DNA of 64,000 bases. It comes from Trebonia sp036276115. Its GTDB lineage: Bacteria > Actinomycetota > Actinomycetes > Streptosporangiales > Streptosporangiaceae. Each line of letters starts with the position of its first letter. Within the stretch, counting starts at the first letter, position 1. Both the position numbers and the translations under genes were made by a program. The DNA lies in NCBI GenBank assembly GCA_036276115.1, contig DATBEM010000025.1, positions 1-64,000 on the forward strand. Reading direction: 5' to 3'. This document shows, in pieces, positions 39,939-48,913 of the stretch. The notes below the pieces were generated by a model. It had not been told where the DNA came from, made no database searches, and saw only the letters and a program-made list of their open reading frames with translations.

Positions 39939-42800
39939 TCAGGAGGCGGCCGGGGTGGCGAGCCAGACGGTGTAGTCGAGCTCCCAGGGAGCGGCGGGCG
40001 GGCCGGTCAGCAAGTGAGCGTCCTGCGCTGTCTTCAGGTTGACGAGCTGGCGGGGCTGGGCGCCGGTCACGGCGACGGAGGCGGACGTGCTGCCGAGCAG
40101 GACAGGCTGGCGGCCGGCGTGCTGGACGGCGGTGACAGCCTGCTGGACGGCGGAGGACGAGGTGTCCGTCAGGCGGGCGACCGGGACGCCGCACATGCCC
40201 CGTACGGTCTGCGCGAGCGCGTCGGTCGTGCTGGCATCCACGATGAGGACGCTGGTGGACTGGTCGATCGACTTGCAGATCCGGAACACGGCCGGGTACT
40301 CGCGGGTGTAGGTGGTCCGCAGGGCCATGCCGCGCACCGCCAGGTGGCGGGCACCGGTCGTACCGCTGGTGCTGGCGGCCGGGCCGGTAGCCGACGTTAC
40401 CGAGCTGCTGGTCGTGGCCGACGCCGAGCTGCCGGAGGATGTCGTGGCACTGACGTAGCCGGGGTCGAACGTCGTGACGGCAGCCGGGATGGCCAGGGCG
40501 AGGACGGAGCACGCCACCACGAGCCCGCCTGTCAGCGGGCCGGCGCCGAGCTCGGAGCCGCGCATCCGGATGCGGGAGCATACCCACAGGGCCAGGCAGA
40601 TCAGGGCGGGCAAGACGACGGGCACCAGCCTGCGGCTCGCCCAGGGCTGGTCGGGGAGGGTCGCCGGGTCCCACAGGGTGACGGCGGTCGCCCAGAAGAA
40701 GACCATCAGCGGCAGCGCCCAGAAGCGGGCCGCGACGGGGGTGCCGCGCCACTGGAACAGGGCGCGGACGCAGCGGCGGCCGAGCAGGGCCGCGCCGATG
40801 ACGGCGAGCAGGACGGCGGGCAGCCCGACGTACCAGATCACCCAGTTCAGGCTCTGCTCGTAGTACTGCTGGCGGCCGTCCACGGGTAGCCCGGCCACCC
40901 GCTGCACGGCGGCGACGAAGTCAATGACGTAGGGGTCGGTTGCGCCCTTGGTCACCTGGACCGACGGCCGGATGGCGAGGCCGATGAGGGCCGCCACCGG
41001 GATGAGCAGGGCCACGCCCTCGGCCAGGGCCCGGACCACCGGGATGCGCCGGGTCTGGCCGCCCAGGCCCATGACCGGCATCCGCCACCGGGTGACCCGC
41101 CGGGCCCGCGCCCGGACGGCGGGGAACGCGAACGGCGCGATGAGCGCGGTGAGGACGCCGAAGGCGGCGGCCGCGAAGCCGATGTCGTGCAGCTGGGGGG
41201 CGAGGGTGGCCAGGTACGGCCGGGCCAGGGTGACGCCCTCCAGGACCGATAGTCCCGCCCCGATCACCAGGCCGACGGTGAGCGGGCCGGCTTGCGGGCG
41301 CCGGGCGATGAAGATGAGCGCCAGGAACGGGAACAGCGGCAGGAGGATGGCGAGCGACCCGATGTTGGCCAGGACGGTCAGGCCGAGGGCGATGCCGCCG
41401 AACCAGGCGAGGGTCATCGCCTGCCAGGCCACCCGCCGTCCCCTGGCCTTGGGGGCCGGCCGCAGTCCGGGCGGGCGGAACCCGGGCGTGTTGACGACCA
41501 GCGAGTCAAGTACGAGCGATAGGCCGCCAAACAGCAGGACCTGCACGAGGGGATCGCTGAGGGAGGTCCGGCTGGCGTACTGCTCGGGCAGCGTCACCGC
41601 GAGGACGAGGGCGGCCGCGGGCGCCCACCGGCCGCCGGCCAGCCGCCCCGCCAGGCCCGCGAACGACAAGATCGCGCAGCCGCCGAGGAACGGCGCGACG
41701 AGCAGCCCGCCGCCGACGCCGTGCGCCCATAGCCCCGCCGCGATCGCCAGCGGCAGCCCGGCCATGAAGGCGGGGGTCAGGCCGGACCCGTTCGCCAGGA
41801 AGCCCGGGCTGGTGAACTGCAGGCCAGGGATGCTGCCGAAGGCGCCCGGGTAGGTCGGGATGCGGGCCGTCCCGTGCTCGGCGATCCACCAGGCGTACTG
41901 GAAGTACTCACCCGGGTCGCGGAACACGATGAGCTGCTGCGACCGTTCCAGCGCCTGCCAGGCGGCGAACCCGAGGGCGATGGCGACCGTCGTCAGCACC
42001 GCCCACGCGGGCGCGTCCGGCCGGGCCCGGCGGCCGCGCGGACCGAGGGCCGGGGCGGGCGCGACGGCCGGCGCGGGACCGGTCGCCTGCGGGGCCGCGA
42101 CCGGGGCGGCGGCCGGCGCGGGCGCTTCTGCGGCCAGGGCCGCGGGCCGGCCTGACGCGAACTTGGGCCAGCTCACTGGCAGCTGCCGCATCGCGAAGTA
42201 GAACAGGGCGATCGTCAGGGGGATGAAGATGACGAGCATCGGCGACGGCAGCAGCCGCCCGGCCAGCAGCAGGCCGGCTCCCGGCAGCAGCCAGGCGATC
42301 GCCAGCAGCACCGGCGCCAGGGTCACGGCCGCGAACACCCATCCGGGCAGCCAGGGCCGGGCGGCGTACCAGTTCCGGGTCGCCTTGGCCTGGGCGAGCG
42401 ACCCGGCCAGCCAGCTTGGGGCGGGCTGGCCTGGCCGCGCTGGCCGGCGCCACCCGCGCTCGGGAGCGGCTGGCGGCCCCGCGTCCTCAGCCGGCGAGGC
42501 CTTGGATACGGGTGAGGCTTGATCCGATGCCGGCATCACCTGAGTGGCCGACAGCGCCTGCGCTGCTCCCGCCGATCCAGCCGCCGCAGGCTCCCCGGAC
42601 GCGGCGGCCCGCACGCCAGGATCACCTGCCGGGGGCGTCCCCGACGGGCCCTGCGGCGGCGACGCTCCCCGTCGCTTGCCTGGCTGCGGCAGGATTCCCC
42701 GCGGCAGGATTCTCCGGCGCGGTGCGGCGCCGTCTTCCTCTTGCACGGCTGGCCGCTCACCGACAGCGGGCTTGCGCGCTCCTGGGAGTCGTGAGTGCAC
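39939..42800 (-). CDS. Large polytopic membrane protein, GT-C glycosyltransferase-like
   Basis: A 953-residue protein. About 130 N-terminal residues are Pro/Ala-rich and cytoplasmic. Then come about 12 hydrophobic segments (for example WVFAAVTLAPVLLAIAWLL, PMLVIFIPLTIALFYF, GIALGLTVLANIGSLAILLPLFPFLALIFIA). The first large external loop has FRDPGEYFQYAWWIAEHG, placing acidic residues where GT-C enzymes carry the catalytic Asp. The C-terminal soluble domain (about 775-953) is secreted. Likely transfers a sugar from a polyprenyl phosphate; the acceptor is unknown. It lies 18 bp after the GT87-like gene on the same strand. Confidence 0.72.
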   Translation of the reverse strand: MHSRLPGARKPAVGERPAVQEEDGAAPRRRILPRGILPQPGKRRGASPPQGPSGTPPAGDPGVRAAASGEPAAAGSAGAAQALSATQVMPASDQASPVSKASPAEDAGPPAAPERGWRRPARPGQPAPSWLAGSLAQAKATRNWYAARPWLPGWVFAAVTLAPVLLAIAWLLPGAGLLLAGRLLPSPMLVIFIPLTIALFYFAMRQLPVSWPKFASGRPAALAAEAPAPAAAPVAAPQATGPAPAVAPAPALGPRGRRARPDAPAWAVLTTVAIALGFAAWQALERSQQLIVFRDPGEYFQYAWWIAEHGTARIPTYPGAFGSIPGLQFTSPGFLANGSGLTPAFMAGLPLAIAAGLWAHGVGGGLLVAPFLGGCAILSFAGLAGRLAGGRWAPAAALVLAVTLPEQYASRTSLSDPLVQVLLFGGLSLVLDSLVVNTPGFRPPGLRPAPKARGRRVAWQAMTLAWFGGIALGLTVLANIGSLAILLPLFPFLALIFIARRPQAGPLTVGLVIGAGLSVLEGVTLARPYLATLAPQLHDIGFAAAAFGVLTALIAPFAFPAVRARARRVTRWRMPVMGLGGQTRRIPVVRALAEGVALLIPVAALIGLAIRPSVQVTKGATDPYVIDFVAAVQRVAGLPVDGRQQYYEQSLNWVIWYVGLPAVLLAVIGAALLGRRCVRALFQWRGTPVAARFWALPLMVFFWATAVTLWDPATLPDQPWASRRLVPVVLPALICLALWVCSRIRMRGSELGAGPLTGGLVVACSVLALAIPAAVTTFDPGYVSATTSSGSSASATTSSSVTSATGPAASTSGTTGARHLAVRGMALRTTYTREYPAVFRICKSIDQSTSVLIVDASTTDALAQTVRGMCGVPVARLTDTSSSAVQQAVTAVQHAGRQPVLLGSTSASVAVTGAQPRQLVNLKTAQDAHLLTGPPAAPWELDYTVWLATPAAS

Positions 42801-42818
42801 GGACCCACTGTAGACGGC

Positions 42819-44159
42819 CTAGCTGTGCGAGGGGCCACAGGCAGGGGCGACTACATGCTGGTCGTTGCCATCGCGGCTAGCCGTGACGGCCAGCAGCCAC
42901 AAGGCGAGCGTCCCGGGGTAGATGAAGTAGCCAAAACGGGTCGATGGCGCCAGCAGGAACATCAGCGACATCGCCCAGACGAGCAGGAAGACCGCCCGGT
43001 GAACGGTCCGGGGCGGCCTGATCACCAGCGTCGCCGCCACCGCGAGGGCGGTCAGCCCCAGCAGCCCCACGACGGCCGTGTGCCCGGCGTGCCCCAGCCC
43101 GGCGAGCAGGTGGCCGGGCAGCGGGCTGGCCGCCGCCGAGCGGATGCGGGTCAGCCCGAGCGGGAACTCGATCGTGTTGACGACTAGCTCGCGGGGCGGG
43201 GACAGGAACGGCCCGATGCACACCGCCGCCACCGCCACGGCGACCCCGGTGAAGCGGGCGGCGGCCCGCCAGCCGTCGCGGGCGGCGAGCATGACGATCG
43301 CGACCACCAGGCCGGGCCAGGCAGTCGCCTTCATCCCGGCCGCGATGCCCAGGGCGATGGCCGCCAGCGTGACACGGGGGGCGGGCTGGCTGGCGAGCAG
43401 GGCGAAGCCGAGGCACAAGAACGCGACCATGGGCACGTCGGTGCCGCCCACCGCCAGCTCGAGCGCCACGACCGGGCTGGCGGCGACGAGCACTGTCCAC
43501 CGCCAGGTGTCGCGGGCGCCCCCGGCGCGCAGCGCCCATGCGAAGACGACCAGGAACGCCAGCCCGAACCAGATCCGGGGATCGGTCACGGGACTGGCGA
43601 CCAGTGCCCGCGGCAACCCGAACAGCGCCATCACCGGCAGGTAGGGGTTATAGGCGTTGGGGTCGGAGGTCGCCGCCAGGGCGGTGGCGCTGGCATAGGG
43701 AGTGCCGTGGTGGATGAGCGTGTACGCGGACCGCGCGACCACATCGACCTCGGGCTGGCGCAGGTGGCGGACGGCCATGACCGACAGCGGCACGAGGAGC
43801 GCCCCGAGCAGGGACGCCGCCAGGGCGAGGTCGATCCCCCAGCGCGCGAGCCGGCTTTCCAGCAGCAGCCCGCCCCGGGCGGCGAGCACGGCCAGGGCAG
43901 CGACCCCGTACCCGATCGCGGCCATGTCGCCCCAGAGGCGGTGCACTGGGTCGGAACTGAAGATCGCGACCGCCACCGCGTAGCCCGCCGAGACCACGAG
44001 CAAGCCAGCCAGCCAGTAGCCGGGCCACGTGACCGGGGACTGCCACGGGTCGCCGAGCCGCAGGGCCGACAGGCTCAGCGCCGGGCGCCCCGGGGCCGGC
44101 CGGCCGGCATCGGAAGGCCGCCCCGCCTCCGGCTCCTCGCGCCCCCGCTCAGTAATCAC
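42819..44159 (-). CDS. GT87 (DUF2029)-like membrane glycosyltransferase
   Basis: A 446-residue membrane protein with about 10 helices. VDVVARSAYTLIHHGTPYAS after the second or third helix, AYNPYLPVMALFGLPRALV, and ELAVGGTDVPMVAFLCLGFALL are in keeping with polyprenyl-phosphomannose-dependent mannosyltransferases of the GT87/DUF2029 type. The N-terminal 40 residues are cytoplasmic and Arg/Pro-rich. Start is GTG. It lies between the DUF5941 gene and the larger GT-C-like gene on the same strand, suggesting one operon. Confidence 0.75.
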   Translation of the reverse strand: MITERGREEPEAGRPSDAGRPAPGRPALSLSALRLGDPWQSPVTWPGYWLAGLLVVSAGYAVAVAIFSSDPVHRLWGDMAAIGYGVAALAVLAARGGLLLESRLARWGIDLALAASLLGALLVPLSVMAVRHLRQPEVDVVARSAYTLIHHGTPYASATALAATSDPNAYNPYLPVMALFGLPRALVASPVTDPRIWFGLAFLVVFAWALRAGGARDTWRWTVLVAASPVVALELAVGGTDVPMVAFLCLGFALLASQPAPRVTLAAIALGIAAGMKATAWPGLVVAIVMLAARDGWRAAARFTGVAVAVAAVCIGPFLSPPRELVVNTIEFPLGLTRIRSAAASPLPGHLLAGLGHAGHTAVVGLLGLTALAVAATLVIRPPRTVHRAVFLLVWAMSLMFLLAPSTRFGYFIYPGTLALWLLAVTASRDGNDQHVVAPACGPSHS

Positions 44160-44196
44160 CCTCGCGATGCTACTTGGTTCGGAGATGTGCGATTCC

Positions 44197-45630
44197 TCAG
44201 CCCACGTTGTGGTCGCTTTCAGCCTCAGCGGCTAGGGCCGCCGGGTCAGGGCCGCCGGCGACCAGGCTGGCGCCCGGCGGCAGTTCGGGGCCAGCTGCCG
44301 GGACGAGGCCGACGCCGGCCACGTCGGCTCCCGCCGGACCAGCGGCGGTCACGGCGGCGGCCCGGGGTCCCGGGCGCGGCGCCACCAGGCTGGCGATTCG
44401 CCAGCTGGCGATGTAGTCGGCCGCCTCGAGCCCGGCCAGGTAAAGCCCCATCGCGACGAAGACCGGCGTGGTAAGGCTGCCGAGCAGGGCGATCCCGATC
44501 AGGATCATCCGGCCTTCCCAGCCGAAGCCGCGCCAGTCCGCCCGGGGCAGCCGCTGCCCTCGGCGGTCCATGAACCAGCTGAGCGGCACCCGCTGCCGCG
44601 CGCGATAGGCCATGTCGAGGTGCCGCAACCCCACCGCCGCGACCAGGCCGAACGTGACCGGTCCGGGCGTGTGCCCGGCATAGCCGGCCGCGGCCAGGAA
44701 GACGTACTCCCCCGCCTGCAAGAACGCGGGCACCCGCCAGTCGCCGGGCCCGTCGTGCAGGTGCGAGGAGCCGAGCGCGGCCAGCAGCATCGCCTCGGCC
44801 GGGGTGAGGACCAAGATCCCGGGCAGGTTCCGCAGCCCGAGGGCGGCCAGCATGCAGGTGACCAGTAGCCCGACCAGCAGCGGGGCCAGCGGTGGCAGTC
44901 GTCCGGCCACCAGCCCGCCGATCCAGGCCGACACCGGCCCGTCGCCCCGGTACCCGGCCACGCCGGTGGCGCCGCCGCCCGGCCGCAGGAGGGTGACCAG
45001 CAGCCCCAGCAGCGCCAGGACAAGGACGACGACCAGCCCCAGGCGCGGCCCGGCCAGCAGCACGGCCAGGCCGGCCAGCAGCAGCCGGACGGCGCCGAGC
45101 CGGGGCAGCCGCGCGGCCGGGCCGGCCGCGCAGAGGGCGGCGGTGTGGTTCAGCGTGAGGGCGACGGCGGCGACGACGGCGAGCGCCCATGCCCCGGAAG
45201 CGCCCAGCCCCCCCGCGTGGCCGATCATGGTGCCTTGCAGCGACGGTCCGAGCGGGCCGCCGAGCCCGTTGGCGGTGCTCCCGGCTGCGGCCCCGGCGAG
45301 GCTGACGGCGCCCGCCAGGGCGGCGTAGATGCCGAGCTCGCCCAGCAGCGCGCAGGCGGCCCGGCTCCACTCGGAGGCGACGGTGACCCGGTGCCCGGTC
45401 ATCGCCCGGGCGGCCGCGGCGGCGAGGACTGACGCGACGAGGAAGGCGAGGGCGAGTACCTGCGGGCCGGGCGAGGACTCGGTGAACCAGGCGGCGGCGA
45501 TGACGGCGAGGCCGAGGGAGGACGCGGCCATCGCGGCGGGAGCGAGCTGCCGCTCGTCCGCCCATCGGGCGATATCAGCGGTAACGCGATCAGCGACCCG
45601 CGTCGTAGCCGGTATTGACACCGCGATCAC
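44197..45630 (-). CDS. DUF5941-type membrane protein, CDP-alcohol transferase-like
   Basis: A 477-residue, very Ala/Leu-rich membrane protein. The N-terminus (ADRVTADIARWADERQLAPAAMAASSLGLAVIAAAWF) resembles a degenerate CDP-alcohol phosphatidyltransferase start. The DGxxAR signature is not visible. The middle has many helices, and HLDMAYRARQRVPLSWFMDR then WRGFGWEGRMILIGIALLG is the DUF5941-like C-terminal domain. An Ala/Pro-rich tail ends the protein. It is divergent, with a 64-bp gap, from a cytidylyltransferase gene that could make a CDP-linked substrate. Confidence 0.65.
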   Translation of the reverse strand: MIAVSIPATTRVADRVTADIARWADERQLAPAAMAASSLGLAVIAAAWFTESSPGPQVLALAFLVASVLAAAAARAMTGHRVTVASEWSRAACALLGELGIYAALAGAVSLAGAAAGSTANGLGGPLGPSLQGTMIGHAGGLGASGAWALAVVAAVALTLNHTAALCAAGPAARLPRLGAVRLLLAGLAVLLAGPRLGLVVVLVLALLGLLVTLLRPGGGATGVAGYRGDGPVSAWIGGLVAGRLPPLAPLLVGLLVTCMLAALGLRNLPGILVLTPAEAMLLAALGSSHLHDGPGDWRVPAFLQAGEYVFLAAAGYAGHTPGPVTFGLVAAVGLRHLDMAYRARQRVPLSWFMDRRGQRLPRADWRGFGWEGRMILIGIALLGSLTTPVFVAMGLYLAGLEAADYIASWRIASLVAPRPGPRAAAVTAAGPAGADVAGVGLVPAAGPELPPGASLVAGGPDPAALAAEAESDHNVG

Positions 45631-45694
45631 GATTACCCAGCGTACCGGGGGAAGGTCGATTAATCAGGGATCTCACCCCGGTAAAGTCCGGCAT

Positions 45695-46411
45695 GTGACA
45701 GGGATTTCGGCGATTAAGCGGACCGTGGCGGTTGTTCTCGGTGGCGGCGCGGGCACCCGGTTCGGCGCGGACCGGCCCAAGCAGCTGCTGACGCTCGACG
45801 GCCAGACGCTGGTGGAGCATTGCGTGGCGGCGTTCAACGAGGCCCCCGGGGTGGATGAGGTGCTCCTCGTCATGGGCCCAGGGTTCACCGACGAAGCCGC
45901 GGCGATGTGCGGTGACCAGGTCAGCGCGGTGATCGAGGGCGGCGCGAGCCGGGCCGACTCGGTCCGCAACGCGCTGCGCCACCTGACCGCGCGGCACGAC
46001 CCCTGGGTGACGGGGGTCCTGCTCCACGACGCCGCCCGGCCGCTGGTCGACCAGCGGGTCATCGCCGACTGCGTCGCGGCGCTGCCGTCTCACGACGCGA
46101 TCGGCACCGCCATCCCCACCGCCGACACCATCGTCGTGGTGGAGGACGGCGTGATGACCCACATCCCGAAGCGGGAGACGCTGATGCGCTGCCAGACCCC
46201 GCAGTGCTTCCGGCTGTCGGTCATCAACGAGGCCCACCTGCTGGCGTCGCAGGACCCGGCCTTCATCCCGACCGATGACTGCGGCGTCGTCCTGCGCTAC
46301 CTCCCCCAGGTCCCGGTGCACGTGGTCCAGGGCAGCGAGCGGACCCTCAAGGTCACCTACCCGGCCGACCTGGCGATCGCGGAGCTGCTCAAGATCTCAC
46401 GGCCTGCTTGA
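45695..46411 (+). CDS. IspD/TarI-type cytidylyltransferase
   Basis: A 238-residue nucleotidyltransferase from a GTG at 45695. AVVLGGGAGTRFGADRPKQLLTLDG is the CTP-binding loop, VIEGGASRADSVRNAL and LLHDAARPLVDQRVI are family motifs, and CQTPQCFRLSVINEAH plus TDDCGVVLRYLPQVPVHVVQGSERTLKVTYPADLAIAE end it. TDDCGVV with RYLP favours a TarI-like ribitol-5-phosphate role; IspD (2-C-methyl-D-erythritol-4-phosphate) is the alternative. No second copy is in this window. Its 3' end overlaps the convergent aminotransferase gene by 23 bp. Confidence 0.85.
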   Translation: MTGISAIKRTVAVVLGGGAGTRFGADRPKQLLTLDGQTLVEHCVAAFNEAPGVDEVLLVMGPGFTDEAAAMCGDQVSAVIEGGASRADSVRNALRHLTARHDPWVTGVLLHDAARPLVDQRVIADCVAALPSHDAIGTAIPTADTIVVVEDGVMTHIPKRETLMRCQTPQCFRLSVINEAHLLASQDPAFIPTDDCGVVLRYLPQVPVHVVQGSERTLKVTYPADLAIAELLKISRPA

Positions 46412-47774
46412 TCAGGGTCCGGCCAAAGTCCCACATCAGCCCGGAGCCGCGGCTAGCGTCGTCCAGCACGTCGTCCAGGGCCTCCAGGAACAGCGTCACC
46501 TCGGCGTCGCTGATCATCAGCGGCGGAATGAGCTTGATCACTTCCATGTGGTCGCCGGAGACCTGGGTCAGGATGCGGTGCCGCTGGAAGAGGGCGACCA
46601 CGACCATCTGGGCGAACAGCCCGACCCGGGCCTTTTGCAGCATCGCCCACCCGGCTCGCGCCCGCATGCCCGACGGCCGGCCGAACTCGATGCCGATGAT
46701 CAGCCCGCGCCCGCGCACGTCCGCGATGAGGTCGTACTTCTTGCGCAGCCCGTCCAGCCCCGCCAGCAGCGCCGCCCCGGTCCGGGCGGCGTTCTCCACC
46801 AGGCCCTCGTCCTCGATGACGGCCAGCGCGGCCAGGCCCGCGGCCATGGCCAGCGGGCCACCCTTGAAGGTGGTCGAGTGAACCATGATGCGGTCCATGG
46901 AGGAGTAGACCGAGCTGAAGATCTTGTCGGTCGTCAGCATCGCCCCGACCGGCACGTAGCCGCCGGACAGGGCCTTGGCGACGGTGACGATGTCGGGCTG
47001 GACGTCCGGCTCGTGCTGGTAGGAGAAGAACCGCCCCGAGCGCCCCATTCCGGCCTGGACCTCGTCGCAGATCAGCAGGGCGCCGTGCTTGTGCAGGAGC
47101 GCGGCGGCGGCGGCGAGGTACCCGGGGGGCGCGGACAGCACGCCGTGCCCCTGGATCGGCTCGATGATCATCGCCGCCACGTCGCCCCGCTTGAGCTCGG
47201 CCTCTAGGGCCTCTAGCGACCCGAGCGGGATCTGGGCGCCGGGCAGCAGCGGCCCGAAGCCGCGCTTGAACTCATCCGCCCCGTTGACCGACAGCGACCC
47301 CGCGCTCAGCCCGTGGAAGCCGTGGACGGCGTACACGATCCGGCCCCGGCCGGTGAAGTAGCGCGCGAACTTCAGCGCCGACTCGACCGCCTCGCTGCCG
47401 CTGTTGCAGAAGAACACCCGCTCCATGCCCGGCGCGTGGGCCAGCAGCCGCCCGGCCAGCAGGCCGGCGATCGGCTGGCAGTCGAACTGGGTCCAGCTGG
47501 CGAAGTCCATGTCCAGCGCGTCGGCTAGGGCCTGCTTGATCACCGGGTGGCTGCGCCCGGCCGCGAACACGCCAAAGCCGCTCAGGAAATCGGCGTAGGC
47601 GTTCCCGGCCTCGTCGTACAAGTACGCGCCCTCGCCCCGCACGTAGACCTTGTCGAATCCGATCGTGTGCAGCGTGCGCGGCAACTGGTGGTTCAGGTAC
47701 TTGGTGTGCAGTTCGTACCCTTGCCCGGCGACGGCGTCCAGTTCAGCCTTCAGGTCAAAGCCCATGGAGGGCAT
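46389..47774 (-). CDS. Class III aminotransferase
   Basis: A 461-residue fold-type I PLP enzyme. FFCNSGSEAVESALKFARYFTGR binds PLP phosphate, IIEPIQGHGVL and LLICDEVQAGMGRSG contain Asp237, and VAKALSGGYVPVGAML gives Lys267 as the Schiff-base lysine. The N-terminal YLYDEAGNAYADFLSGFGVFAAGRSHP and overall order match the long aspartate-aminotransferase-family group that includes HpnO. It may aminate a hopanoid or another aldehyde; that assignment is weak. It starts 13 bp after the GT2 stop; a GGCTGAG-T-CTCAGCC palindrome covers the junction. Confidence 0.87.
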   Translation of the reverse strand: MPSMGFDLKAELDAVAGQGYELHTKYLNHQLPRTLHTIGFDKVYVRGEGAYLYDEAGNAYADFLSGFGVFAAGRSHPVIKQALADALDMDFASWTQFDCQPIAGLLAGRLLAHAPGMERVFFCNSGSEAVESALKFARYFTGRGRIVYAVHGFHGLSAGSLSVNGADEFKRGFGPLLPGAQIPLGSLEALEAELKRGDVAAMIIEPIQGHGVLSAPPGYLAAAAALLHKHGALLICDEVQAGMGRSGRFFSYQHEPDVQPDIVTVAKALSGGYVPVGAMLTTDKIFSSVYSSMDRIMVHSTTFKGGPLAMAAGLAALAVIEDEGLVENAARTGAALLAGLDGLRKKYDLIADVRGRGLIIGIEFGRPSGMRARAGWAMLQKARVGLFAQMVVVALFQRHRILTQVSGDHMEVIKLIPPLMISDAEVTLFLEALDDVLDDASRGSGLMWDFGRTLIKQAVRS

Positions 47775-47778
47775 TTTA

Positions 47779-47793
47779 GGCTGAGTCTCAGCC
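47779..47793. promoter_or_regulatory. Palindrome at the GT2/aminotransferase junction
   Basis: GGCTGAG-T-CTCAGCC, 7-bp arms, covers the GT2 stop codon and ends 5 bp upstream of the aminotransferase ATG. It may act as an operator or as an RNA hairpin that controls translation of the second gene. Confidence 0.4.
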
Positions 47794-48846
47794 CTGCTTG
47801 GCCGCGCGCCGGGCGAGGCGGCGGGGGCTGGTGAGGAACCCGAGCCCCCACGTCATGTGCATGGTGGCGAGCACGGCCGGCACCCGCGCCCGCACCGGCG
47901 CTGGCAGGTCCCGCGCGAGCACGAGGGCCGCCCCCGTCACCCCGGCCAGGTAGGCGGCGGGGATGACGAAACCGAGCGTGAGGTAGGGCAGGAGGCTGAC
48001 CATATCTTCAGCGAGAGCTACCGCCCCCACGACGCCGAGGACGGTCCCGGCGATGTTGGCGGCCGCGGCGGCCGGGGGCGCCAGGTACCGCCGGTTCACG
48101 GTCTCGGGGTAGCGGCGGGCGACGACACGCCGCCATCGTCCGTAGCGGAAGTGCTGGTGGGCCAGGGTGTAGAGGCTGGCCCGGGGCCGGTAGGTGACGC
48201 GCAGATCGGGGGTGAACCAGATCAGCCCGCCCCCGGCCCGGATCCGGTAGTTCAGCTCCCAGTCCTCGGCCACGATCATCGTCTCGTCGTAGCCGCCGGC
48301 CCGCTCGATCGCGTCCCGGCGATAGACCCCGAGGTAAACGGTGTCGGCCGGGCCGGCCTCGCCGCCGGTGTGGTTGGCGGCCGCGCCCATCCCGACCGGG
48401 GAGGTCATGCACCAGGCGACGGCCTGCTGGAACGGGGTGACGCCCTCGGCCGCCATGAGCCCGCCGACATCGGCCGCACCGGTCTCCGCGAGCGTGCGGA
48501 CGGCGGTGGCGAGGTACCCGTCGGGCAGCATGGCGTGGCCGTCGATGCGGGTGATCACGTCGTACCGGGCGGCCTTGATCGCCACGTTCATGGCCGAGGC
48601 GATCTTGCCCGAAGGATTCCGGACGACGGTGACCCGGGGGTCGGCCGCAGCGAGCTGGAGCGCGATCGGCTCGGTGCGGTCCCGCGAGGGCCCGACGGCA
48701 AGGACGAGCTCGAAGCCGCCCGCGTAGTCCTGCTCAAGCACGCGCGCCACGGCCTCGGCGAGGTGCCGTTCCTCGTTGCGGACCGGCATGACCACCGACA
48801 CGGCTGGCAGCGCGGGAGCTAGATCATCGTGAAAGTCGCCCGTCAC
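47788..48846 (-). CDS. Family 2 glycosyltransferase
   Basis: A 352-residue GT2. VSVVMPVRNEERHLAEAVARVLEQDY begins the GT-A domain, VITRIDGHAMLPDGYL is the DxD-like region, and VAEDWELNYRIRAGGGLIWFTPDL is the ED...RxG acceptor motif. TYRPRASLYTLAHQHFRYGRWRR (QxxRW-like) precedes two C-terminal helices (about 262-320). It resembles membrane-bound exopolysaccharide-type transferases (SCP-like). It begins the two-gene unit with the class III aminotransferase and belongs to the envelope-glycan neighbourhood. Confidence 0.88.
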   Translation of the reverse strand: MTGDFHDDLAPALPAVSVVMPVRNEERHLAEAVARVLEQDYAGGFELVLAVGPSRDRTEPIALQLAAADPRVTVVRNPSGKIASAMNVAIKAARYDVITRIDGHAMLPDGYLATAVRTLAETGAADVGGLMAAEGVTPFQQAVAWCMTSPVGMGAAANHTGGEAGPADTVYLGVYRRDAIERAGGYDETMIVAEDWELNYRIRAGGGLIWFTPDLRVTYRPRASLYTLAHQHFRYGRWRRVVARRYPETVNRRYLAPPAAAAANIAGTVLGVVGAVALAEDMVSLLPYLTLGFVIPAAYLAGVTGAALVLARDLPAPVRARVPAVLATMHMTWGLGFLTSPRRLARRAAKQG

Positions 48847-48913
48847 GCGAAGAAGTGTATGGGGCAGTACCGGATAATGCGGCGCGCTCCGCCGGAGCGC
48901 GCCGCATTCCGGT

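Noticed and set aside
11944..47774. Hopanoid cluster based on HpnB-like and HpnO-like genes
   Set aside because: The two genes are 33 kb apart and no squalene-hopene cyclase, squalene synthase or HpnH/G is present in the window.
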